Part shown: positions 40,370-46,153 of the stretch, in pieces
Layout of the letters: every line of letters begins with the position of its first letter
Position numbering within the stretch: position 1 is the stretch's first letter
Source: a virus
Virus record (IMG/VR): IMGVR_UViG_3300025154_000063
Span: 1-64,000 of that record
Strand: one strand, 5' to 3'
Length of the DNA: 64,000 nucleotides
Position numbers and translations under genes: made by a program
Notes under the pieces: model-generated
Database searches by the model: none
What the model saw: the letters and a program-made list of their open reading frames with translations, nothing else
What the model was told of the DNA's origin: nothing

Positions 40370-41464
40370 TTATCCTGTTGCTTTGAAGTTATAGATAGGC
40401 TTAATAACTTCTATTATATCTGCTGTTGGTGCTATATCATCTACAATTGTTTGCATTGACTTGTAAGCATTTGGTGCTTCATCCAGTGTGGATGCTCCTA
40501 CAGTACTACTATAAACACCCTTCATGCTACTAACAAACTCATCTAAGTCCAGAGTCTTCTTTGCAACATTTCTTCCCATCAATCTACCTGCTCCGTGGGG
40601 AGCTGATAAATTCCAATCTTCATTTCCTTTACCAACACATATTAAAGAACCATCACGCATATTGATAGGGACAATAAAGATTTCATCTTTCTTTGCTGAC
40701 ACAGCGCCCTTTCTTATCATACCCTGTGACACGTAGTTATGAATTGTTTCAAAACGTCCGATGTTCTGGATGCCAACAAACATGAAGTTTACAATAAGGT
40801 TTGATATTACTTCCCTATTAAGGCTAGCATATTTTTGACATATCTCCATGTCGTGTAAGTATCCCTCACGTGCTTCACCTGTTAAGTAACACAGGTCTTT
40901 TGGAACACTTGCATCACAAGAGTCAACAGCTACCTTCTGCCAGTACTCAGCAACCTGCTTTCCTAGGTTACGGCTTCCAGAGTGAACAACTAAGTAGATA
41001 TTGCCGTCTGTGTCTTTGTCAAGCTCGATGAAGTGGTTACCACCACCTAGTGTTCCTATCTGCAGTGGAAATACCTGCTGCTTCTTTAACTTCTTGTAAC
41101 AATATAGGTCTACTATATCCCCGAAGTTTTTTACAACTGTTAGGTGTGAGTTATGTCCACTTGGAATTATTGTGTGTACTGCATTGTCAAAAGCACGTAG
41201 GTCTAGCTTTACTTTTCCTAAGTTGGTAACGTGCATTCCACACCCAATGTCAACTCCAACAAGGTTAGGAATTACTATCTCTCCCAGCTCTGCAGTAAAC
41301 CCTATTACACATCCTGCCCCAGCATGGTAGTCTGGCATAATACGAACGCTCTTTCCATGTGTAAAGCTCTGGTTAAGTAATTCAATTATCTGACTTACTG
41401 CCTTATCTTCCCCAACATCAGAGAATACTTTTGCTGTTGCATATTGTCCTGTTAATTCAAACAT
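40370..41464 (-). CDS. rtcB: RtcB-type RNA-splicing ligase
   Basis: The 364-residue protein has the RtcB hallmarks: LVGVDIGCGMHV (metal-binding Asp/Cys, about 68-79), GGGNHFIEL (near 148), VVHSGSRNLGK (near 163) and SAPHGAGRLMGR with the GMP-accepting His (near 291). RtcB joins 2',3'-cyclic phosphate or 3'-phosphate RNA ends to 5'-OH ends and seals tRNA halves in archaea and animals. Here it is embedded in the tRNA array, between tRNA-Leu(TAG) and tRNA-Glu(TTC). AGGAGGAAGTT precedes the ATG. It is likely to act on tRNAs, whether repair of cleaved tRNA or maturation. Confidence 0.92.
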   Translation of the reverse strand: MFELTGQYATAKVFSDVGEDKAVSQIIELLNQSFTHGKSVRIMPDYHAGAGCVIGFTAELGEIVIPNLVGVDIGCGMHVTNLGKVKLDLRAFDNAVHTIIPSGHNSHLTVVKNFGDIVDLYCYKKLKKQQVFPLQIGTLGGGNHFIELDKDTDGNIYLVVHSGSRNLGKQVAEYWQKVAVDSCDASVPKDLCYLTGEAREGYLHDMEICQKYASLNREVISNLIVNFMFVGIQNIGRFETIHNYVSQGMIRKGAVSAKKDEIFIVPINMRDGSLICVGKGNEDWNLSAPHGAGRLMGRNVAKKTLDLDEFVSSMKGVYSSTVGASTLDEAPNAYKSMQTIVDDIAPTADIIEVIKPIYNFKATG

Positions 41465-41494
41465 AACTTCCTCCTGTACAAATTTATATTAAGT

Positions 41495-41565
41495 GCTCTG
41501 TAGGGGAGTCGAACCCCTGTTACTTGGGTGAAAGCCGAGCGTCTTAACCGCTGGACTAACAGAGC
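41495..41565 (-). tRNA. tRNA-Glu(TTC)
   Basis: Acceptor GCTCTGT/ACAGAGC is perfect; the anticodon loop is CTTTCAC; the T arm is GGGG-TTCGACT-CCCC type. It lies just upstream of the rtcB start. Confidence 0.92.
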
Positions 41566-41572
41566 ATGCCCC

Positions 41573-42409
41573 CTAATATTCTTTTAAAACCATCCCGTAG
41601 TTATTCACACCATTAGGTATAGAAAGACCAGCTTTTCTTATCAGTTGGTTATTCAAGAATGGCTTATAATTAACATCGTGATGCCACCTACCATACCTGA
41701 AAACAACCTTTACTACATCTGGATGCTGGCGCTGCAAAGACTCAGCAAACTCTTTCCTATTGTCCCCTGTGTTATAGATGGTGTCAGTATTGCCACCCGC
41801 CATGGTCATTGTTCCTGCCTTATTCTGCAGGAATCCCTGAAACAACACAGTGCACCAACCATCTTTTAGTGCTCTTAAGGATATGTCTGTATCCTCATTA
41901 TACTTTCCACGCCATCTGTAAGGTATGCTATTGTTTACAAGAATACAAGAATACGTCCTAGTGTTTAGCCTGAATGGTGCTTTTTCTCTTCGTGCTCCAC
42001 CAGCAAACTGACGGTACTCAAAGCTAGCTAAGGCAACATTAGTATACCTGTCAACAAAGTCCTCAGCACACTTGAAAATAGTGCCTGATGTTACCTTTGC
42101 TCGCACGTTCCTGTTGAGTCTTTCAAAACCATTGATGTTATCGTCAAGTATCCAATGTCTTTCAAAACCTGCAGCCATGGAGTGTTCCCATACCCAATTG
42201 CGAGCAGGGGTAGAACCTAAACCTAAGTTACTAAAAGGCAAAACATATATCTTACTTCTTGGTGTATCCTTAGAGTAGTCGTTGTATTCCTGCGGTTCAA
42301 TCACTAACTTGTAAGGTACACCTATCTCTTCTAGCTTGTGGGCTGTGGTGTGGTTATGTGCCCTGCCCTTAGAGATTATGTATACGGGATACTCAGGATT
42401 CATCCACAT
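41573..42409 (-). CDS. GREB1/TAGT-like glycosyltransferase
   Basis: The 278-residue protein has YPVYIISKGRA at the start, KLVIEPQEYNDY, LGLGSTPARNWVWEHS and HWILDDNINGF (a DxD-like site near 98). It later has RWRGKYNEDTDISLRALKDG. This is the pattern of TET-associated (GREB1-related) glycosyltransferases found in phages, which add sugars to modified bases. No TET/JBP oxygenase is seen in this window. The start could be the ATG at 42409 or 42403. Confidence 0.72.
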   Translation of the reverse strand: MWMNPEYPVYIISKGRAHNHTTAHKLEEIGVPYKLVIEPQEYNDYSKDTPRSKIYVLPFSNLGLGSTPARNWVWEHSMAAGFERHWILDDNINGFERLNRNVRAKVTSGTIFKCAEDFVDRYTNVALASFEYRQFAGGARREKAPFRLNTRTYSCILVNNSIPYRWRGKYNEDTDISLRALKDGWCTVLFQGFLQNKAGTMTMAGGNTDTIYNTGDNRKEFAESLQRQHPDVVKVVFRYGRWHHDVNYKPFLNNQLIRKAGLSIPNGVNNYGMVLKEY

Positions 42410-42617
42410 ACTCCCGCAGTATTTTGTCTGTCTTTACTGGGAAAAATATACCCTTAGTTTTCATGGTAATTTTTCTACCAATCAATTTTGAGAAAGCATC
42501 CATATCTTCAAGAGATTCAAAGTGTACCATCACACCCTTTATGCTTTCTTTATCTTCTTGCACAAACTCTGGCATATCTTGCCACTCATTAAATATCTCT
42601 TGCTTGCCTTTAAGCAT
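42393..42617 (-). CDS. Hypothetical protein, 74 residues
   Basis: Not recognised. The start is the ATG at 42617 behind AGGAGGACTT; the frame is open further upstream without a ribosome site. It has acidic helices and a basic middle (KLIGRKITMKTKGIFF). It overlaps the glycosyltransferase start. Confidence 0.55.
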   Translation of the reverse strand: MLKGKQEIFNEWQDMPEFVQEDKESIKGVMVHFESLEDMDAFSKLIGRKITMKTKGIFFPVKTDKILREYVDES

Positions 42618-42719
42618 AAGTCCTCCTGTTAAAAGTATACCCAGTTTCGCCATGCCCTCACCCACCCAACTGTAAAGTCTTCATTGTGAGGTAGTGTGTA
42701 GCTGCAGTACTTTAAAGGC

Positions 42720-42790
42720 AGTCCTAGATAGTTTCGGGCTATCAACCTTCTCGCTCAGAACGAGTTGCTCTACCTTTGAGCTATAAGACT
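42720..42790 (-). tRNA. tRNA-Gln(CTG)
   Basis: Acceptor AGTCTTA/TAGGACT (one G-U), anticodon loop TTCTGAG, T arm GATAG-CCCGAAA-CTATC. The T loop starts CCC, not TTC. The D arm GCTC/GAGC is regular. Confidence 0.85.
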
Positions 42791-42793
42791 AGT

Positions 42794-42863
42794 GCGGGTG
42801 ACAGGATTTGCACCTGCACAGGCTGGGTGGAAGCCAGCAATGCTACTGTTACACCACATCCGC
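42794..42863 (-). tRNA. tRNA-Gly(TCC)
   Basis: Acceptor GCGGATG/CACCCGC (one mismatch), anticodon arm GCTGG-CTTCCAC-CCAGC and T arm GCAGG-TGCAAAT-CCTGT. G55 replaces the usual T55, as in Staphylococcus cell-wall tRNA-Gly. Confidence 0.88.
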
Positions 42864-42870
42864 ATATATT

Positions 42871-42940
42871 GGGAGCGTCCTGCCATTAGACTAACAGACC
42901 CATAAGGTGCTGTAGGGGTATTGAGCCCACTGTTTCTCCC
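42871..42940 (-). tRNA. Candidate circularly permuted tRNA, element 1
   Basis: Read leftward, the parts of a class I tRNA appear in permuted order with normal spacing. They are anticodon-stem 3' strand GGGAG; 5-base variable loop; T arm GTGGG-CTCAATA-CCCCT; acceptor 3' strand ACAGCACC; linker TTATG; acceptor 5' strand GGTCTGT; TA (8-9); D arm GTCT-AATGGCA-GGAC; base 26; anticodon-stem 5' strand CTCCC. CTCCC pairs with GGGAG at the outer ends, and the acceptor pairs with one bulged C. The anticodon cannot be fixed because the loop is split between the two ends. Confidence 0.6.
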
Positions 42941-42944
42941 ATGA

Positions 42945-43014
42945 GCGGAATATCGGATTTGAACCCATACTCAATGCTCGGCAAGCATTTGCGCTACCGT
43001 TACGCCAATTCCGC
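42945..43014 (-). tRNA. tRNA-Gly(GCC)
   Basis: Acceptor GCGGAAT/ATTCCGC is perfect; anticodon arm AATGC-TTGCCGA-GCATT; T loop TTCAAAT with one stem mismatch. The permuted element 1 begins 4 bases after its 3' end. Confidence 0.9.
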
Positions 43015-43070
43015 AATATAATATTTCTATGCTTGAATGATACTAATGAAATATTAAAACAGTCCATTGT

Positions 43071-43151
43071 GGGCAGAGAGGGATTTGCACCCCCAAGACC
43101 GAAGTCGGGCGGGTTACAGCCGCTGAGTGTCACTATTCACTGCTTCTACCC
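43071..43151 (-). tRNA. tRNA-Tyr(GTA)
   Basis: Acceptor GGGTAGA/TCTGCCC, anticodon loop CTGTAAC, a long class II variable arm (CGACTTCGGTCTT) and T arm GGGGG-TGCAAAT-CCCTC with G55. Confidence 0.9.
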
Positions 43152-43321
43152 ATATTTTGTCTGTTCACAGCATCCCGTCAAGGTCGGATTGCCATCATTC
43201 TCTACTTTGTCTCAGGTAGGGTTTCTACATACTGCCTATAATCAGTACCCACCATTGCTCGCCTTGGCCTTTATTGACATTTCAAAGAATGGACGCAGGA
43301 CAGACTTGTCCTTGTCACTGT
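43152..43321 (-). other. Unassigned structured gap in the tRNA array
   Basis: About 170 bases between tRNA-Lys(TTT) and tRNA-Tyr contain no convincing tRNA or gene. Nested helices are visible, for instance TACTG...CAGTA inside GGGT...ACCC near 43210-43245, and CAAGG...CCTTG around it. It may be a decayed tRNA pair or another RNA. Confidence 0.4.
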
Positions 43322-43394
43322 GACCCTGAGAGGATTTGCACCTCCAACCCTCCGCTTAAAAGGCGGTTGCAATATCTACTCTTGCTACAAGGCC
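43322..43394 (-). tRNA. tRNA-Lys(TTT)
   Basis: Acceptor GGCCTTG/CAGGGTC (two G-U), D stem GCAA/TTGC, anticodon loop CTTTTAA, T arm GGAGG-TGCAAAT-CCTCT with G55. Confidence 0.9.
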
Positions 43395-43400
43395 GTAAGT

Positions 43401-43472
43401 GCTCCCAGCAGAGTCTGAGTCTGCATTAGATGATTAAGAGTCACCTACATTTTCCGTTTATGTTATGGAAGC
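43401..43472 (-). tRNA. tRNA-Lys(CTT), 5' end inside the HNH gene
   Basis: Acceptor GCTTCCA/TGGGAGC (one G-U), D arm ACAT-AAACGGAAA-ATGT, anticodon arm GGTGA-CTCTTAA-TCATC, T arm GCAGA-CTCAGAC-TCTGC. The first 15 bases of the tRNA double as the last codons and stop of the HNH gene. Confidence 0.85.
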
Positions 43473-43853
43473 AAGTTTTATTTTTTGTTTATATTCTTTA
43501 TTATGTTTTGATTTTGTTGTAACACACTCAATGCAACGACAATATCTATAAGAAGATAATGTACCATGAGTATTTTTTGCATTACTTCTTCCTAGGTTTG
43601 ACAATGTTTTTTCTATGTGACAATCTACACATAATAATTGACATTTTTCTAACTCAATAATAAGACTTTTAATTGAGCCAACCAGCATATCTGATATGTT
43701 TTTATTTTTTGTGTTTGGGTCAATGTGGTCAAACTCTAACCCTTTATCAGAACCACAAATAGTACATACATTTCCAAGCTGTTTTTCTGCCCATGCTCTT
43801 CTAGCAGCATATCTTGTATTCATATATACTCGCATATACTCATTAGTTGACAT
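43458..43853 (-). CDS. HNH endonuclease inserted in the tRNA array
   Basis: The 131-residue protein has VCTICGSDKGLEFDHIDP (about 30-47) and LLCVDCHIEKT (about 74-84), the HNH/zinc pattern. A basic tail follows. It is a free-standing mobile nuclease gene. Its stop codon lies within tRNA-Lys(CTT), so the gene ends by using tRNA sequence. GGAGCTTAT precedes the ATG. Confidence 0.82.
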   Translation of the reverse strand: MSTNEYMRVYMNTRYAARRAWAEKQLGNVCTICGSDKGLEFDHIDPNTKNKNISDMLVGSIKSLIIELEKCQLLCVDCHIEKTLSNLGRSNAKNTHGTLSSYRYCRCIECVTTKSKHNKEYKQKIKLASIT

Positions 43854-43886
43854 ATAAGCTCCAACACTAATTTACTAAACTTAAGT

Positions 43887-43958
43887 ATTGTTGAGTGGAG
43901 TCGAACCACCAACCAGCTGGATATAAGCCAGATGCTCTAACCATTGAGCTACAACAAT
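43887..43958 (-). tRNA. tRNA-Ile(TAT)
   Basis: Acceptor ATTGTTG/CAACAAT is perfect; D arm GCTC/GAGC; anticodon loop CTTATAT; T arm GGTGG-TTCGACT-CCACT. Confidence 0.93.
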
Positions 43959-43970
43959 ATATTACAAGGC

Positions 43971-44041
43971 GGCTCGTACGGGTACTGACCCCGCTACCAT
44001 CCGCTCGACAGGCGGGCGCTCTTCCGGTGAGCTAACAAGCC
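43971..44041 (-). tRNA. tRNA-Asp(GTC)
   Basis: Acceptor GGCTTGT/ACGAGCC (one G-U), anticodon arm CCCGC-CTGTCGA-GCGGA, T arm GCGGG-GTCAGTA-CCCGT. It is the first tRNA after the internal promoter at 44059-44087. Confidence 0.9.
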
Positions 44042-44058
44042 AATTAACTTACTTATTA

Positions 44059-44087
44059 ATTATACAGCATGTAAAGCCCTTTGTCAA
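44059..44087 (-). promoter_or_regulatory. Internal tRNA-array promoter TTGACA-17-TATAAT
   Basis: A perfect consensus promoter between tRNA-Arg(CCT) and tRNA-Asp. It drives tRNA-Asp, tRNA-Ile(TAT), the HNH gene and the tRNAs beyond. Confidence 0.88.
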
Positions 44088-44103
44088 GGGGCAATTTCAA
44101 AGT

Positions 44104-44182
44104 GCCTGTTGAGGGAGTCGAACCCACATTCACAGCTCCGTTTACGTATAGTAGTTTAGGAAACTACCTCGGCTAAACAGGC
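44104..44182 (-). tRNA. tRNA-Arg(CCT), D arm apparently missing
   Basis: Acceptor GCCTGTT/AACAGGC is perfect, T loop TTCGACT, anticodon arm GTAGT-TTCCTAA-ACTAC perfect. Only about 8 bases lie between acceptor and anticodon stem, and the variable region is about 23 bases, the same unusual layout as tRNA-Arg(TCT). It sits between a terminator and a promoter. Confidence 0.6.
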
Positions 44183-44186
44183 AAAT

Positions 44187-44219
44187 AAAAAGAGAGCTAA
44201 CTTTAGTAAGCTAGCTCTC
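44187..44219 (-). terminator. Rho-independent terminator inside the array (leftward)
   Basis: Read leftward, GAGAGCTA and TAGCTCTC form an 8-bp stem followed by five T, ending 5 bases before tRNA-Arg(CCT). It should limit read-through from the upstream part of the array. Confidence 0.85.
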
Positions 44220-44261
44220 ATGGTTGCCGTTCCCTAATACGGCAAAGAAAAGTTTTGCTTA

Positions 44262-44375
44262 CTACTTGGTAATATCCATGAGTGTCCCTTGTTCATAGGC
44301 AATACCAAATATAATGGTCTGTGTATCTTGACCATCTAATCTATACTCACCTATGCGTTTATCAAAGTTACTCAT
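44262..44375 (-). CDS. Hypothetical protein, 37 residues
   Basis: A short gene in the array: ATG at 44375 behind TAGGAGTATTTA. Polar start (SNFDKRIGEYRLDGQD) and a hydrophobic middle (TIIFGIAY). Followed by a terminator. Not recognised. Confidence 0.5.
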   Translation of the reverse strand: MSNFDKRIGEYRLDGQDTQTIIFGIAYEQGTLMDITK

Positions 44376-44384
44376 TAAATACTC

Positions 44385-44477
44385 CTAGATATATTCATCT
44401 TCTTTAAATCGCCACAACACAGCGGCGAGTCTTCTTGATATAATTACTACAATCACAAAGCATAACTTATTGAGCAT
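44385..44477 (-). CDS. Single-pass membrane peptide, 30 residues
   Basis: A short frame with AAGGATAGCC before the ATG overlaps the end of the upstream gene. It has one hydrophobic stretch (KLCFVIVVIISRRLAAVL) and an acidic end (WRFKEDEYI). Evidence is modest. Confidence 0.42.
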   Translation of the reverse strand: MLNKLCFVIVVIISRRLAAVLWRFKEDEYI

Positions 44478-44802
44478 TGGCTATCCTTAGTAAAACATCT
44501 TGCATGGAGTTACACCTGTTGTCACCAAATTTCAAGGGAATGCAATGACACCCTATACAAAATATTGTATCAACATTATGGTCATTATGTGGGGCTACTT
44601 TATAACCATATAACATTGAACCATTACACATGTAATAATGAGACACAATAATTGGTATTTCTTCTATCAACACACTTCCAAGATAAAACTCTCGCAACAA
44701 AGAATTTATAGTCTCTATATTCTCAACCCATGTTTTGCGAGTTTGAATAGATAGTTGAGGTTTTGTAAACGGTGTTTTTATTTCCACCACCTCTAGGAAC
44801 AT
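44467..44802 (-). CDS. Hypothetical protein, 111 residues
   Basis: Not recognised. It starts behind AAAGGGGCAAGAT, has a mixed pattern and two Cys in IFCIGCHC that may bind metal. It lies inside the tRNA array between tRNA-Ala and the terminator. Confidence 0.55.
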   Translation of the reverse strand: MFLEVVEIKTPFTKPQLSIQTRKTWVENIETINSLLREFYLGSVLIEEIPIIVSHYYMCNGSMLYGYKVAPHNDHNVDTIFCIGCHCIPLKFGDNRCNSMQDVLLRIANAQ

Positions 44803-44842
44803 ATCTTGCCCCTTTCAACCTGATAATATAAAACATAATAGT

Positions 44843-44912
44843 GGAGCTAAGAGGAGTCGAACCTCCGTCAGATGCGTGCAAGGCAACTGTAATCCCGTTA
44901 TACGACAGCCCC
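44843..44912 (-). tRNA. tRNA-Ala(TGC)
   Basis: Acceptor GGGGCTG/TAGCTCC with two G-U, D stem GTA/TAC, anticodon loop CTTGCAC, T arm GGAGG-TTCGACT-CCTCT. The anticodon stem has one T-T mismatch. Confidence 0.87.
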
Positions 44913-44924
44913 AGACTTACTAGC

Positions 44925-44995
44925 TCACCTACGTGGATTTGCACCACGAACCCTTCGGGTAACAGCCGAGCGCTCTACTATTGAGCTATAAGTGA
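44925..44995 (-). tRNA. tRNA-Asn(GTT)
   Basis: Acceptor TCACTTA/TAGGTGA (one G-U), anticodon loop CTGTTAC, T arm CGTGG-TGCAAAT-CCACG with G55. Confidence 0.9.
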
Positions 44996-45001
44996 ATATG
45001 G

Positions 45002-45190
45002 TTACTTACATAATTCTTCATATTTCCATTTAAATTCTTGAAGTGCTGTTACTGCAACTTTCAAGGTGGCATTATGTTCTTCTAATGCTACAATGTAATT
45101 CTTTATTACTACGGCTAATTTCTGGTCAAGAACATAGGCAAGTGCTATATTAGCTTTTTCTCTTTCTACTGACAATTGCTCTTCTGCCAT
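45002..45190 (-). CDS. Small helical protein inside the array, 62 residues
   Basis: Not recognised. The ATG at 45190 follows CAGGAGAAATGTG. It is a single long helix by composition (EEQLSVEREKANIALAYVLD, VALEEHNATLKVAVTALQEF) with coiled-coil character. Confidence 0.55.
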   Translation of the reverse strand: MAEEQLSVEREKANIALAYVLDQKLAVVIKNYIVALEEHNATLKVAVTALQEFKWKYEELCK

Positions 45191-45225
45191 CACATTTCTC
45201 CTGTACAAGTTTATACTACTAAGGC

Positions 45226-45296
45226 AGTCCTGAATGGATTTGCACCACTAACCTTATGCTTCAAAGGCATCTGCTCTGCTGTTGAGCTACAAGACT
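45226..45296 (-). tRNA. tRNA-Gln(TTG)
   Basis: Acceptor AGTCTTG/CAGGACT, D arm GCTC/GAGC, anticodon loop CTTTGAA, T arm AGTGG-TGCAAAT-CCATT with G55. Confidence 0.9.
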
Positions 45297-45303
45297 ATAA
45301 GGC

Positions 45304-45374
45304 GGGAAAGGTGGGAGTTGCACCCACATCTTGCAGTTTTGGAGACTGTTATCCTGCTATTAAACGACTCGCCC
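45304..45374 (-). tRNA. tRNA-Trp(CCA)
   Basis: Acceptor GGGCGAG/CTTTCCC (one mismatch), anticodon loop CTCCAAA on a CAGT/ACTG stem, T arm GTGGG-TGCAACT-CCCAC with G55. Confidence 0.85.
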
Positions 45375-45382
45375 GTGGAGTA

Positions 45383-45452
45383 TGGTAGGGATTTACACCC
45401 AATTTTACTATCAACCAATTACGGTCAATCTACGCCTATACGCTCATACAAG
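45383..45452 (-). tRNA. tRNA-like element, anticodon unassigned
   Basis: A TTGGG-TGTAAAT-CCCTA T arm and a 5-bp GTATG/CATAC acceptor core are visible. The anticodon arm folds best with a TTGAC/GTTGA stem and an 8-base loop (CGTAATTG), so the anticodon cannot be fixed. It may be a decayed tRNA or one with an enlarged loop. Confidence 0.5.
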
Positions 45453-45453
45453 T

Positions 45454-45522
45454 AGCGGGTGAGAGAGTTGCACTCTCAGGGTCAGGCTTATGAGGCCTGT
45501 TGTCAACTGCTGACTACCCGCT
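45454..45522 (-). tRNA. tRNA-Met(CAT)
   Basis: Acceptor AGCGGGT/ACCCGCT and anticodon arm CAGGC-CTCATAA-GCCTG are perfect; T arm GAGAG-TGCAACT-CTCTC with G55. The D arm is short without a GG pair. A CAT anticodon could also be initiator or lysidine-type Ile. Confidence 0.85.
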
Positions 45523-45583
45523 ATGCTGGTGTCCCCTATATGAGGACACTGAATATCTTTTGTACACATGGTACATAGACTGA

Positions 45584-45655
45584 GCCGCAGGTCAGAACTG
45601 CCCTGACAACCATCCGCTTACAAGGCGGGCGCTCTACTAATTGAGCTACAACGGC
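45584..45655 (-). tRNA. tRNA-Thr(TGT), 5' end used as a stop codon
   Basis: Acceptor GCCGTTG/CTGCGGC (one mismatch), D arm GCTC/GAGC, anticodon loop CTTGTAA, T arm GTCAG-GGCAGTT-CTGAC lacking TTC. The CDS at 45646-45849 ends at the TAG formed by tRNA bases 8-10. Confidence 0.87.
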
Positions 45656-45849
45656 ATATTAACTTCTTCTACTTCTGAGAGGTCAATTATATTCTCGTGG
45701 TTAATTGCACCCCAACGAAAGTAATCGTGACCACCATCAACAAACACTTCGCCACACTTACAGCTTACCCAATCATGCCTATAATGACTTTCAATGACAT
45801 CACTACACAGCTTGCACTGCACCCTGTTATGAATAATATTTGTCGTCAT
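45646..45849 (-). CDS. DUF7695-like zinc protein inside the array
   Basis: The 67-residue protein starts at the ATG at 45849 behind AGGAGGCAAT. It has NRVQCKLCSDVIESHYRHDWVSC followed by CGEVFVDGGHDYFRWG, which resembles the DUF7695 phage family and probably binds zinc. Its last codons and stop overlap the first 10 bases of tRNA-Thr(TGT). Confidence 0.65.
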   Translation of the reverse strand: MTTNIIHNRVQCKLCSDVIESHYRHDWVSCKCGEVFVDGGHDYFRWGAINHENIIDLSEVEEVNMPL

Positions 45850-45877
45850 ATTGCCTCCTGTGTTGATAAATAAAGGT

Positions 45878-45948
45878 CGAGGAAAGTGGAGTTGCACCAC
45901 CATTTTCTCGCTTCCAAAGCGAGGCTCTTGCTTTTAGAGGACTCCTCG
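45878..45948 (-). tRNA. tRNA-Pro(TGG)
   Basis: Acceptor CGAGGAG/TTCCTCG, D arm CTCT-AAAAGCA-AGAG without GG, anticodon arm CTCGC-TTTGGAA-GCGAG, T arm GGTGG-TGCAACT-CCACT with G55. Confidence 0.87.
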
Positions 45949-46003
45949 ATAGGGGGGTATTATCCCGCCAACCACATAGTGGACGGAGGTACAACACCCA
46001 AGA

Positions 46004-46075
46004 GTTCGGTGTGGGAGTCGAACCCACCAATTACCCTTTTGCAGAGGGCAGCCTAAGCCGCTTGGCATACCGAGC
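46004..46075 (-). tRNA. tRNA-Cys(GCA)
   Basis: Acceptor GCTCGGT/ACCGAAC (one mismatch), D arm GCC/GGC, anticodon loop CTGCAAA, T arm GTGGG-TTCGACT-CCCAC. Confidence 0.9.
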
Positions 46076-46082
46076 ATACTGT

Positions 46083-46153
46083 GCCACCGACTGGTATCGA
46101 GCCAGTCTGGCCTGCTTTTCAGACAGGAGCTAATCCGTCTCAGCTACAGTGGC
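46083..46153 (-). tRNA. tRNA-Phe(GAA)
   Basis: Acceptor GCCACTG/CGGTGGC, D arm GCTGAGACGGATTAGC, anticodon loop CTGAAAA, T arm ACTGG-CTCGATA-CCAGT. Confidence 0.92.

Noticed and set aside
43033-43323. 96-codon rightward frame in the tRNA array
   Set aside because: It runs antisense through tRNA-Tyr and a gap, with no start signal.
43401-43853. Group I intron in tRNA-Lys(CTT) with an HNH gene
   Set aside because: The tRNA is complete and continuous when its 5' end is placed inside the HNH gene, so no intron is needed.
45949-46003. Another permuted tRNA between Cys and Pro
   Set aside because: GGGT/ACCC ends can pair, but only about 55 bases are available and no T arm is recognisable.
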